Positions 35,130-43,431 of a DNA stretch of 64,000 bases are shown piece after piece; the stretch's first letter is position 1, and the number at the start of each line of letters is the position of its first letter. A program made the position numbers and the translations under genes. Below the pieces are notes generated by a model. That model was not told the DNA's origin. It searched no databases and worked only from the letters and a program-made list of their open reading frames with translations. This DNA comes from Mesorhizobium sp. (GTDB lineage Bacteria > Pseudomonadota > Alphaproteobacteria > Rhizobiales > Rhizobiaceae), in contig NZ_SUGA01000006.1 of the NCBI RefSeq assembly GCF_004963255.1, positions 102,986 to 166,985 on the forward strand. Reading direction: 5' to 3'.

Positions 35130-35909
35130 ATGGAGCATGAGGCGGTGAAAGGGGCGACCAGGCGGCGCGCTGCCAGACGCGGCGGAACGCGTACGCTGTG
35201 GCGGCGCATCCGCGAGCCGTTGGCGCAGTCGGGGTTCGTCAAGAATTTCATCGCCAGCCTGTTCGCCTGGTTCCTGCGGCTGATTCGCCTCACCAGCCCG
35301 CTTGTCGAGGGCTCGACGAAGGTTGCCGGCGGCGCTTACGCGCATCTTGAGCCCGGCATCATCGCACTCTGGCACGGCCAGCAACTCCTGACCCCTGCCT
35401 ATTACCCCAAGGGCCGGCCGCTGGTCGCCATGGTCTCGCGCAGCGCCGACGCCGAGCTCCAGGCACTGATGCTCGAGAAATTCGGCATCGAGGCAGTGCG
35501 CGGTTCCGGCGGCCGCGACAGTTCGAAACACCTCGACAAGGGCGGCGCCAAGGCCTTGATCGCGCTCAAGAAATCGCTTGTCATCGGCAAGAACGTCGCC
35601 ATGATCGCCGATATCCCGCACGGCAAGCCGCGCGACGCCGGGCTTGGCATTGTCCTTCTGGCAAGGCTTTCCGGCCGGCCGATCCTGCCTTCGGCTATCG
35701 CCACCAGTCGCCGCAAGGTGTTGGAAAAGAGCTGGGATAAGACCACCATCAACCTGCCTTTCGGGCGCTCCGCGGTTATCGTGGGCCCCCCAGTCTTCGT
35801 GCCGGCCGATGCCGATGATGCCGAGATGGAGCGCAAGCGCCAGGAGGTCACCGCCTCCCTCAACGCCGCGACGGCCGAGGCCTATCGCCTCGTGGATGGC
35901 GGCAAATGA
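35130..35909 (+). CDS. Lysophospholipid acyltransferase-like protein (DUF374)
   Basis: 259 residues with one N-terminal membrane segment (about 35-55). The DUF374/LpxL-like core has 'IIALWHGQQLLTPAYY' (H-x4 acyltransferase box), 'VAMVSRSADAEL', 'GSGGRDSSKHLDKGGA' and 'MIADIPHGKPRDAG'. It probably acylates lipid A or another envelope lipid. The four-base ATGA overlap with waaA indicates translational coupling, and it starts 5 bp after DUF4170. Confidence 0.85.
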   Translation: MEHEAVKGATRRRAARRGGTRTLWRRIREPLAQSGFVKNFIASLFAWFLRLIRLTSPLVEGSTKVAGGAYAHLEPGIIALWHGQQLLTPAYYPKGRPLVAMVSRSADAELQALMLEKFGIEAVRGSGGRDSSKHLDKGGAKALIALKKSLVIGKNVAMIADIPHGKPRDAGLGIVLLARLSGRPILPSAIATSRRKVLEKSWDKTTINLPFGRSAVIVGPPVFVPADADDAEMERKRQEVTASLNAATAEAYRLVDGGK

Positions 35910-37222
35910 GCGAGCGCTGGGCGCGTGCCGCTCTGACCGCCTACCGCTATGCGGGGGCGGCCGCCTATCCGCTAATTGGTCCTTATGTCGCCTGGCGCGC
36001 CTCGCGCGGCAAGGAGGATCGCGCCCGGCGCCGCGAGCGCTACGGCGTCGCCGGCCGGCCCCGGCCGGAAGGGCCGGTGATCTGGATCCATGCGGCAAGC
36101 GTCGGCGAGACGATCGCGGTGGTGCCGCTGGTCGAGAGCATCCTCGACTACGGCGTCAACGTCGTCCTGACCACCGGCACCGTGACTTCGGCCAAGGTCG
36201 CCGACGAGCGCCTCGGCAGCCGCATCATCCACCAATATGTGCCGCTCGATCTCAAGCCCGCGGTAAGCCGTTTCCTCGATCACTGGCGGCCGGAACTGGC
36301 GATCATCGCCGAATCGGAAATCTGGCCGATGACCATCCTGGAACTCGGCGCCCGCAACGTGCCGCAGGTTCTGGTCAACGGCCGGCTGTCGGACCGCTCC
36401 TTCACCTCGTGGAAGAAGCGCGCAAGCGTTGCCGAGGCGCTGTTCGAGAATCTCGCCCATGTCATTGCCCAATCGGATGCCGACGGCGAGCGGTTCCGCG
36501 CGCTCGGCGCCCGGCCGGTCACGGTTTCCGGCAACCTCAAGGTAGACACCAACCCGCCGCCGGTTGACGAACGGGCCCTGGCTACCCTGCAGCGCCAGAT
36601 CGGCGATCGCCCCACCTGGGCGGCGATCTCGACCCATGACGGCGAAGAGGCCGTGGCCGCCGAGGTCCACGCCAGCCTGCACAGGCGCCATCATGGGCTT
36701 TTGACCATCATCGTGCCGCGTCATCCCGACCGCGCCGACGCGCTTGCCGCGCAGATTTCCGGCATGGGCCTGAAGGTGGCAAGGCGCAGCAAGGGTGACC
36801 GCATCTCGCCCGACACCGATATCCTTCTGGGCGACACGATCGGCGAAATGGGGCTTTACCTGAGGCTGACCGAGATCGCTTTCGTCGGCCGTTCGCTGAC
36901 CTCGGAAGGCGGCCAGAACCCGCTCGAGCCGGCGATGCTCGAAACCGCGGTGCTTGCCGGCCGCAACGTCCAGAATTTCCGCGAGGCCTATCAGCGCCTG
37001 CTCGACAGCGGCGGCGCCAAGCTTGTGCGCGACCGCGACATGCTGACCGGCGCGGTCAATTTCCTTCTGACCAACGAAGTGGCGCGCCACGAAATGATCG
37101 CGGCGGGTGCCGCCACGGTCGACGAGATGCGCGGCGCGCTTGCCCGCACGCTGAAATCTCTGGAGCCCTATATCCAGCCGCTGGTCGTCAAGGCGCGCCT
37201 GAAAGGCGCCAACGGGCGCTAA
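35906..37222 (+). CDS. waaA: 3-deoxy-D-manno-octulosonic acid (Kdo) transferase
   Basis: 438 residues. N-terminal membrane anchor (about 10-30), then the Glycos_transf_N domain with 'IWIHAASVGETIAVVPLV' and 'TTGTVTSAK'. The catalytic Glu is in 'ELAIIAESEIWP', and the C-terminal GT-B half has 'GNLKVD', 'IVPRHPDRAD' and 'EGGQNPLEPA'. WaaA adds Kdo to lipid IVA on the cytoplasmic face of the inner membrane, linking lipid A to the LPS core. Coupled to the DUF374 gene upstream and followed by lpxK. Confidence 0.95.
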   Translation: MSERWARAALTAYRYAGAAAYPLIGPYVAWRASRGKEDRARRRERYGVAGRPRPEGPVIWIHAASVGETIAVVPLVESILDYGVNVVLTTGTVTSAKVADERLGSRIIHQYVPLDLKPAVSRFLDHWRPELAIIAESEIWPMTILELGARNVPQVLVNGRLSDRSFTSWKKRASVAEALFENLAHVIAQSDADGERFRALGARPVTVSGNLKVDTNPPPVDERALATLQRQIGDRPTWAAISTHDGEEAVAAEVHASLHRRHHGLLTIIVPRHPDRADALAAQISGMGLKVARRSKGDRISPDTDILLGDTIGEMGLYLRLTEIAFVGRSLTSEGGQNPLEPAMLETAVLAGRNVQNFREAYQRLLDSGGAKLVRDRDMLTGAVNFLLTNEVARHEMIAAGAATVDEMRGALARTLKSLEPYIQPLVVKARLKGANGR

Positions 37223-37223
37223 A

Positions 37224-37267
37224 GCATGATCCCAAAAATCGGACCCGATTTTTGGAGAAGGTCATGC
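37224..37267. repeat. Rhizobial 45-bp palindrome (GCATGATC family), copy 1
   Basis: Begins GCATGATCCCAAAAAT and ends AGGTCATGC, with the inner arms AAAATCGG / CCGATTTT. A dispersed intergenic palindrome of rhizobia. It sits 2 bp after the waaA stop and supplies false upstream start codons for lpxK. The second copy is at 47925-47975. Confidence 0.85.
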
Positions 37268-37296
37268 GCAAAATCAAATTGCGCGGAAGCCGCGCG

Positions 37297-38325
37297 ATGA
37301 CCAGCGAGGCGCCGCCCTTCTGGTGGGAAAAGCCGGACTGGCGGGTGCTCGCTTTGTCGCCGGTGTCGGCTGCTTACGGCATGGTTGCCGGCCGCCGCAT
37401 GCGGCATGCCCCGCGCGAGAAGGTCGACGCGCCGGTGCTGTGCGTGGGCAATCTGACCGTCGGCGGCAGCGGCAAGACCCCGGTCGCCATTGCCCTGGCC
37501 AAACAAGCCAGGCGCATGCAGCTCACGCCCGGCTTCCTGTCGCGCGGCCATGGCGGTTCGTTCGCCAAGCCGCATGTCGTCGATGCGCATCACGACGCCG
37601 CCAAGCATGTCGGCGACGAGCCGCTGCTTCTGGCCGAACATGCGCCGGTGGCGGTGACGGCGAACCGCGCCGCGGGCGCAAAACTGCTCATCGAGGGACA
37701 TGGCTGCGATTTCCTGATCATGGATGACGGCTTCCAGTCGGCGCGCATCCATATCGACTATGCGCTGGTCGTGGTCGACGCCCGCTTCGGCGTCGGCAAC
37801 GGCCGCGTCATTCCGGGTGGACCGCTCCGCGCCAAGATCGTCGACCAGCTGGTCTTCACCAGCGGCTTGCTGAAGATGGGCGAGGGCGCCGCCGCCGACG
37901 GCGTCGTGCGCCAGGCGGCGCGTGCCGGCCGGCCGATCTTCCTGGCCCATGTCGAGCCGGCGGATCCGTCACGCTTCGCCGGCGGCCGGTTCCTGGCCTT
38001 CGCCGGCATCGGCCATCCGGAGAAATTCTTCGACACGGTGCGCGGCGCGGGCGGCGAAGTCGCGCTTTCGCGCGCCTTTCCGGACCATCATTTCTACGCC
38101 CAGGATGAGCTTGCCGACCTTCTGGCGCTCGCCCGGCAGGAGGGGCTGCGCCTGGTCACCACGGCGAAGGACGCCGCGCGGCTGCGCCACGGCGAGGTTC
38201 CCGCCGGTTTCCTCGATCAACTGGACGTGCTCGATATCGAGGCCGTGTTCGAGCTCGATCACGTGCCCGAACGCATCATCGGCGAGACGCTCGATGCCTG
38301 GCGCCAGCGCAAGATGCGGGGTTGA
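37297..38325 (+). CDS. lpxK: Tetraacyldisaccharide 4'-kinase
   Basis: 342 residues. It phosphorylates the 4' position of the lipid A disaccharide, giving lipid IVA, at the inner membrane. The LpxK family start 'EAPPFWW' is followed by the P-loop 'GNLTVGGSGKTPVAIAL' (part), then 'FLSRGHGG', 'GDEPLLLAEHAPVAV' and 'IMDDGFQSARIHIDYALVVVDA' (part). The ATG at 37297 is chosen: it has GGAAG upstream and avoids the palindromic repeat, which holds earlier in-frame ATGs at 37264 and 37252. Confidence 0.95.
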   Translation: MTSEAPPFWWEKPDWRVLALSPVSAAYGMVAGRRMRHAPREKVDAPVLCVGNLTVGGSGKTPVAIALAKQARRMQLTPGFLSRGHGGSFAKPHVVDAHHDAAKHVGDEPLLLAEHAPVAVTANRAAGAKLLIEGHGCDFLIMDDGFQSARIHIDYALVVVDARFGVGNGRVIPGGPLRAKIVDQLVFTSGLLKMGEGAAADGVVRQAARAGRPIFLAHVEPADPSRFAGGRFLAFAGIGHPEKFFDTVRGAGGEVALSRAFPDHHFYAQDELADLLALARQEGLRLVTTAKDAARLRHGEVPAGFLDQLDVLDIEAVFELDHVPERIIGETLDAWRQRKMRG

Positions 38326-38362
38326 GTTTTGCGCCGCGCCTGGTCGATCCGGTTCCCTGCCG

Positions 38363-39295
38363 TCAGTTGATGAGCCCACGGAAATAGCGAACCGTCTCGC
38401 CAAGCCCGTCTTCGAGGGCAACACGAGGCGACCAGTCCAGCGCCGAACGCGCCAGGCCTATATCGGGCTGGCGCTGTTGGGGGTCGTCTTGCGGGAGTGG
38501 CTTGAACTCGATCTTCGACTTGCCGCCGACGATGCCCAGCACCAGCTCGGCCAGCTCGAGGATCGTGACTTCCGTCGGGTTTCCGATGTTGACGGGCCCG
38601 ACGAAATCGTCGGGCGTCGCCATCATCCGGGCCATCCCATCCACCAGGTCGTCGACATAGCAGAAACTGCGGGTGTGGCTTCCGTCGCCGTAGATGGTTA
38701 TGGGGTCGTTGCGCAATGCCTGGACGATGAAATTGCTGACCACGCGCCCATCCGAAGGGTGCATGCGAGGTCCAAATGTATTGAAGATGCGCACCACCTT
38801 GATCGGCAGTTGCGACCGGCGCCGATAGTCGAAGAACAGCGCTTCGGCGCATCTTTTGCCTTCATCGTAGCAACTGCGCGGACCAATCGGGTTGACATGG
38901 CCCCAATAGGCCTCGGTCTGGGGATGGACTTGCGGATCGCCATAGACCTCGGACGTCGACGCCTGAAGGATTCTGGCGCCCGAAGCGCATGCAAGATCGA
39001 GCATGTTGATGGCGCCATAGACGCAGGCTTTTGTCGTCTCGATCGGAATGCGCTGATAGTGAACAGGCGAGGCCGGGCAAGCGAGATTGAAGATCTCATC
39101 AGCCTCGACCTGAAGCGGCAGGGTGACGTCGTGCCTCAGCAAGCTGAACCGCGCATTGTTTGACAGGTGACGGATGTTCTCATCCGAACCAGTCGAGAAA
39201 TTGTCGAGACATATTACTTCATGGTCTCTTGCCAGCAACAGGTCGCATAGATGCGAACCAATAAAGCCGGCGCCGCCGGTCACCAGAGCCCTCAC
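38363..39295 (-). CDS. UDP-glucuronate decarboxylase (UDP-xylose synthase-like)
   Basis: 310 residues, extended SDR. '[17 protein letters not shown]' binds NAD; 'CPASPVHYQ', 'STSEVYGDP', '[19 protein letters not shown]' (catalytic Tyr-x3-Lys as Y-D-E-G-K) and '[10 protein letters not shown]' are the signature of UDP-glucuronate decarboxylases of the UXS group. The product, UDP-xylose, would feed a surface polysaccharide. The start is a GTG at 39295. It lies next to a glycosyltransferase gene on the same strand. Confidence 0.9.
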   Translation of the reverse strand: MRALVTGGAGFIGSHLCDLLLARDHEVICLDNFSTGSDENIRHLSNNARFSLLRHDVTLPLQVEADEIFNLACPASPVHYQRIPIETTKACVYGAINMLDLACASGARILQASTSEVYGDPQVHPQTEAYWGHVNPIGPRSCYDEGKRCAEALFFDYRRRSQLPIKVVRIFNTFGPRMHPSDGRVVSNFIVQALRNDPITIYGDGSHTRSFCYVDDLVDGMARMMATPDDFVGPVNIGNPTEVTILELAELVLGIVGGKSKIEFKPLPQDDPQQRQPDIGLARSALDWSPRVALEDGLGETVRYFRGLIN

Positions 39296-39483
39296 AGCAA
39301 ATCCCCCATACCCACGACATTGTCTATAGCCGCAGAGTCACGAACCTGTCACGTGCGTTGGAAGAAGGGTTTTTCGTCGCGACAATCGATTGTTGCCGCA
39401 CTCGCCCAGGAACCTGCATGGCCTGGCCTCCCGGGCGAATGGCGCCGGCCGTGAAGCCGCCACAGGCCAAGCTGCAGGTTGCC

Positions 39484-40327
39484 TCAGCGCTGACGCTGCA
39501 TCGCCTCGAGGATGGTCTCGTCGCGCTCGACATTGAGCTTGCTTTCGAAGTCGAAATGCCAATCCCTGTCGCGCGGCGTGGAAGTCGAGGCGTCGCCGCG
39601 CCGGATCTTCTGGTCGAGGTCGGCGAGCGATCGCGACCAATAGTGATTGATCCTCAATATATCGAGCTTGGGAGGCATGCCGGGCACGATGGTCCGTCGA
39701 TCAGAGTCCACCCCTTCACCGGACAGGAATTTCGACTGATGGACGCCAGGCCTGTAGACCATGCGAGGGTTGAGGATAGTCTTGACCGTCGTGATGTCCG
39801 GCCCGGCTCGCAATCGTAAAGGCCTCGACCAGTGGACTTTCCGGCCGCTCGACATGGCCGGAAGAGCCATAGAACGCCTGCCAGACGCAAACGCCTGGAA
39901 GGTCGCGATAGTCCCCGAGAACCGAGGGCACGTCACGTCCGTCGGGCGCGAAAAGAAACTCATCGATGTCGAAGAATCCGATCCACAATGCTTCACGCCA
40001 GCGCCTGCGGATGCAGTCCCTATAAGCCGACAGCTGTCCCACCGGCCGCGGCCAGTCGACCAGCGTAACCAGCCCTTGCTGGATGAACGGGTCCAATACG
40101 GCTTTGAAGTCGTCGGTCGAGAAGTTGTTGTAGAGATAGAAATGCTCAAATCCCACACCCTGGTGGAACCTGATCCATTCGGCCAGAAACGGCGCTTCTT
40201 CACGGAAGATGGCGCAGGCCGCCAGCTTGAACCGTGGGGCTTTCGATACCGCCCGATCGCGCATTCTCGCACGCATGATAAGCGGCATGCGAAGAAAGGT
40301 CTTGAGAGACTTCTTGAAGTTTTTCAA
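39484..40327 (-). pseudogene. Glycosyltransferase (GT92/GT2-like), split by a frameshift
   Basis: The N-terminal ~175 codons run in one frame from a TTG at 40327 ('FKLAACAIFREEAPFLAEWI', 'HFYLYNNFSTDD', 'GFFDIDEFLF' with the metal-binding D-x-D). This frame ends in unrelated sequence at 39716. From about 39800 the neighbouring frame continues the family pattern ('KTILNPRMVYRPGVHQS', 'INHYWSRSLADLDQKI', 'RGDAS') to a stop at 39484. One base out of register between roughly 39798 and 39830 separates them. Full-length it would be a ~280-residue glycosyltransferase of the type that adds sugars to surface glycans. Either a recent pseudogene or a sequencing error. It follows UXS in location, suggesting a pentose-containing polymer. 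Confidence 0.75.
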
Positions 40328-40382
40328 TTCGGTAGCCTAGGCGCAATCGAGGTGACCGTCACGGCGTCGTGGGCTCGCAGGC

Positions 40383-40616
40383 CTATACCCGTTTGCGCAG
40401 TTCCGGGTGCATCTCGATCTCGCGGGCAAGCGAGACGGCCGCGTTCACATAGGGCTCCTGCCGGGCGACGCTCCAATATTTGAGCTCGTCGAGCGGAATG
40501 TTCTCGCCCGTCACCGCGCAGCGCACGAACGAGCCCGGACTGGTGACCTGGAAGTCGCCGTCGAGATAGCGGATCCGGGCTTCCCTGCCGCCCGGGCCTT
40601 CGAAACGGTTCATCAT
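40383..40616 (-). CDS. DUF2093 domain protein
   Basis: 77 residues matching DUF2093, a small alphaproteobacterial family: 'EARIRYLDGDFQVTSPGSFV', 'CAVTGENIPLDELKYWSVARQE' (part) and 'YVNAAVSLARE'. A single 'CAVTG' box recalls a half zinc-ribbon. Function unknown. Two adjacent ATGs start the frame; the outer one is used. Monocistronic. Confidence 0.85.
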   Translation of the reverse strand: MMNRFEGPGGREARIRYLDGDFQVTSPGSFVRCAVTGENIPLDELKYWSVARQEPYVNAAVSLAREIEMHPELRKRV

Positions 40617-40731
40617 GAAAGGACGCTTGCGTTCATCTAGGTTTCAATCGCCACAAATCGCAAGCAACGTCAAGCTTGACGCAATGCTCATCCGGTATGG
40701 CTGAGCGTCAAAATAGTTTCCGGAAGCCGGC

Positions 40732-41334
40732 ATGGACATCACCTCGACCCGCTTGAACGCGCTGATCGGTGAGGCGCTCACCCCGCAGCCGGTGCCGTCG
40801 CCCAAGGCTGATCCGGCGGTGGCGGCTTTGATCAAGACGCTGGTCCAGCCGCCGGCGCCTTCGACGGGTCAGGCGGCGCAAATCGCGGCCCAGTCGCTGC
40901 AAAGCGCGCAGCCGCGCCCTGCCGCCCAGGCATCGCCGCGCCTGTCATCCTCAGAGGTCGAGGATGCTTACCGCGCCGTAATGGAGCCCGATGCCGTCAC
41001 CGACGCCTCGCCGGCAAGACCCTCGACGGGCAGGGCGGCGACGGATGCCGATCAGGCTCCGCGCGGCTTCGCCTCACCGCAGGCAGCGGTTGCAGACAAT
41101 GTGTCCAGGCCCGCGGTTGCGCCGGCATTGTCCACATTTTCGCCGGCCGTCGCTTCCACCGCGGTGCTGGTAGCAGCCAACGCCAACGCGCCGCAGCCTC
41201 GCGGCGCCGCGATCCGCCCGGCTGGTCACGCGCCGCGATCGGAATCCGCGCCGATATCCCTTTGGACGATCTCGATTGTCACGGCCATCGTCTCGGCGGT
41301 GACGGCAACAATCATGGTTCTGCTGCTTCGCTAG
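40732..41334 (+). CDS. Pro/Ala-rich protein with C-terminal membrane anchor
   Basis: 200 residues. Residues 1-170 are rich in Ala, Pro, Ser and Gln and probably disordered, apart from a short conserved-looking start ('MDITSTRLNALIGEALT') and 'SSSEVEDAYRAVM'. The last ~25 residues are one hydrophobic helix ('LWTISIVTAIVSAVTATIMV'), giving a tail-anchored layout. No known domain. Its TAG stop overlaps the TAG stop of the convergent LysR gene by three bases. Confidence 0.55.
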   Translation: MDITSTRLNALIGEALTPQPVPSPKADPAVAALIKTLVQPPAPSTGQAAQIAAQSLQSAQPRPAAQASPRLSSSEVEDAYRAVMEPDAVTDASPARPSTGRAATDADQAPRGFASPQAAVADNVSRPAVAPALSTFSPAVASTAVLVAANANAPQPRGAAIRPAGHAPRSESAPISLWTISIVTAIVSAVTATIMVLLLR

Positions 41335-42257
41335 ACATCGTCCTGAAGGAAAGCTTCGAGCTTTTCCCGAGCAAGCCCCGCCTGTTCGGCAATGCGCCGG
41401 GCAAGATCTGCCGCCGCGGCGCGCGGCCGGCCGACTGGGCGGTCCATCCAATAGGACACCGGATTGAGCGCGACGCGCTCGTCGACGGCAACGATACGGC
41501 CCGATTGCAGCTGGTCCGCGGTCAGCGGCGGCCGCGCCAGCGCGATGCCCAGCCCATGCGCCGCGGCGTCCAGCACCAGATTGTAATCCTCGAAACGCCG
41601 GTCCTGCGGACGGGGGCGATAATCGATGTCTTGCGCGGCGAGCCATGCGCGCCATCCGGACGCATCGGAATCGTTGATCAGCGGGTACTTCAGCAGCCGC
41701 GCAGGGTCGCCCAGCCCGATCTCCTTGGCGAGCTCCGGCGAGGCGATGGGGAAAATCTGCTCCTCGAAAAGCTGCACCGAGACGCGGCCAGGGATGCGGC
41801 CGCGCCCGCAGCGCACCGACAGGTCGATGCCCTCGTCGGCAAGGTCGGCCTGGCGGTTGTCGACATCGAGCACGATGCGCAGCCTGGTCGGATGGTTTTC
41901 CAATGCGGCCATGCGCGGCATCAGCCATAGTCCGCTCACCGAGGGGATCGAGGCCAGCCGCACCACGGCCGTGCCGCGCGGCTCGACCCAGCGGTCGGAA
42001 TTAACCGAAATCAGCGCGAAGGCCTCCGTGGTGCGAAGATGCAGGCGATTGCCCTCGATGGTCAGCGTCACGCCGCGCGCATTTCGCTCGAAGACTTTCA
42101 AGCCGAGCCAGTCCTCGAGCTTGGCGATCTGGCGACTCACCGCGCCATGTGTGAGGTTGAGTTTTTCGGCCGCGGCGGAAAAACTCCCCGTGCGTGCAGC
42201 GGCATCGAAGGCGCGCAAGGTTTCCAACGGCAGTATCTGGTCCGAGCTGTGATCCAT
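41331..42257 (-). CDS. LysR family transcriptional regulator (GcvA-like)
   Basis: 308 residues. The N-terminal winged HTH is at about 10-65 ('ETLRAFDAAARTGSFSAAAEKL', in part, 'THGAVSRQIAKLEDWLG'), followed by a LysR substrate domain ('LWLMPRMAALE', 'VDLSVRCGRG' type). It diverges from the EamA transporter gene 90 bp away, which is its likely target. The ATG at 42257 gives the standard N-terminus. Confidence 0.85.
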   Translation of the reverse strand: MDHSSDQILPLETLRAFDAAARTGSFSAAAEKLNLTHGAVSRQIAKLEDWLGLKVFERNARGVTLTIEGNRLHLRTTEAFALISVNSDRWVEPRGTAVVRLASIPSVSGLWLMPRMAALENHPTRLRIVLDVDNRQADLADEGIDLSVRCGRGRIPGRVSVQLFEEQIFPIASPELAKEIGLGDPARLLKYPLINDSDASGWRAWLAAQDIDYRPRPQDRRFEDYNLVLDAAAHGLGIALARPPLTADQLQSGRIVAVDERVALNPVSYWMDRPVGRPRAAAADLARRIAEQAGLAREKLEAFLQDDV

Positions 42258-42347
42258 GCTCACAGCTGACCCTCGATTTGCTCGTTTGTCAATTGGCCGG
42301 CAATGGCGTTTTCTGGGTCCATGGCACAAAAAGACGAGGTTACGGCA

Positions 42348-43241
42348 ATGAGCGCTTACACCGGCACGTTGAATGAGACACAGCGCGTGGATAGCACCGC
42401 GGCCATCGCGGTGGCGCTCACGGTGCTTGGCTGGGCCTCGGCTTTCCCGGCGATCCGCGCCGGCCTGACCGCCTTCCAGCCGCTGGAGCTCGGAGCGCTG
42501 CGCTTTGCCATCGCGGCGGTTCCGGCCGCCATCTTCCTGGCCGTGAAGCGCCCGGCGCTGCCCAGGATCGACGAGATTTGGCGCTTTGCCTTCGGCGGCG
42601 CCATCTTCGTCGCGCTCTACACCGCCATGCTCAATTTCGGCGAGCTCACCGTCTCGGCGGGCGCGGCCGGCTTCATCATCAATGTCAGCCCGATCTTCAC
42701 GGCGATCATGGCGATGGCGCTGCTCGGCGAGCGATTCTCGGGCATCGCCTGGCTGGGCACGGTGATCTCCTTCGCTGGCATCGGCATCATCGCGATGGCC
42801 GACGGGCACGGCCTGCATTTCAATACCGGCGCGCTGCTGGTGCTGGGCTCGGCGCTCTGCTCAGCCGTCAACACCATCGTGCAGAAGCCGCTCTTCGCCC
42901 GCCATCATCCGCTGACGATATCCGCTTCCAACATGGTGCTCGGCGCGCTCTGCCTGTCGCCATTCCTGCCGGAAGCGTTTTCGCAGGCGGCGGTCGCCGA
43001 CACTGCCGGCCTTGGCGCCGTCATCTATCTCGGCATCGTGCCCTCGTTGATCGCCTATGCCGCCTGGGCGACCGCGCTGTCGCGCCTGCCTGCCGCCCGC
43101 GCCTCGAACTTCCTCTACCTTGTCTCGCCGACCTCCGCGCTGATCGGCTTCTTCTGGCTGGGCGAAGTGCCGAGCCTGCTCGGCATCCTCGGCGGAGCGC
43201 TGGCGCTGGGTGGCGTGATCGTGGTGAATTTGAAGCGGTAG
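42348..43241 (+). CDS. EamA/DMT family transporter
   Basis: 297 residues with ten predicted helices in two EamA repeats: the first begins 'AVALTVLGWASAFPAIRAGL', the second 'TGALLVLGSALCSAVNTIVQK', both in part. It ends 'GGALALGGVIVVNLKR'. Probably an inner-membrane metabolite exporter. The ATG at 42348, preceded by GAGG, is preferred to those at 42303 and 42321. Divergent from a LysR gene, and closed by a strong terminator. Confidence 0.85.
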   Translation: MSAYTGTLNETQRVDSTAAIAVALTVLGWASAFPAIRAGLTAFQPLELGALRFAIAAVPAAIFLAVKRPALPRIDEIWRFAFGGAIFVALYTAMLNFGELTVSAGAAGFIINVSPIFTAIMAMALLGERFSGIAWLGTVISFAGIGIIAMADGHGLHFNTGALLVLGSALCSAVNTIVQKPLFARHHPLTISASNMVLGALCLSPFLPEAFSQAAVADTAGLGAVIYLGIVPSLIAYAAWATALSRLPAARASNFLYLVSPTSALIGFFWLGEVPSLLGILGGALALGGVIVVNLKR

Positions 43242-43273
43242 ACCAGTGGGTTGAAGTCGTTTCCTGATTCAAG

Positions 43274-43300
43274 AAAAGAGCCGCTTCGAGCGGCTCTTTT
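43274..43300. terminator. Strong bidirectional Rho-independent terminator
   Basis: AAAAGAGCCGCT (43274-43285), loop TCG, AGCGGCTCTTTT (43289-43300): a perfect 12-bp stem with T-runs in both directions. It serves the EamA gene, and could also stop transcripts coming from mutL on the other strand. Confidence 0.9.
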
Positions 43301-43304
43301 CTTG

Positions 43305-43416
43305 CCCCCCACCCCGCTGCTTCGCAGCGACCCTCCCCACATGGGGGAGGGTAAAGGCGCGGCGCCCTACCTCCCCTTGTGGGGAGGTCGGGGCGAAGGT
43401 CCGGGCGGGGGTCTGC
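43305..43416. repeat. REP-like palindromic repeat
   Basis: Outer arms CCCCCACCCCG and CGGGCGGGGGT enclose two hairpins, CCCTCCCC-ACAT-GGGGGAGGG (43331-43351) and CCTCCCC-TTGT-GGGGAGG (43370-43387). Same family as the elements at 11332 and 50899. It fills the gap between the EamA and mutL genes. Confidence 0.8.
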
Positions 43417-43431
43417 GCCCTATGCGGTTTC

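Noticed and set aside
37252..37296. Upstream start codons for lpxK at 37252 and 37264
   Set aside because: Both lie in or next to the dispersed palindrome; the ATG at 37297 has its own ribosome site and gives the family N-terminus.
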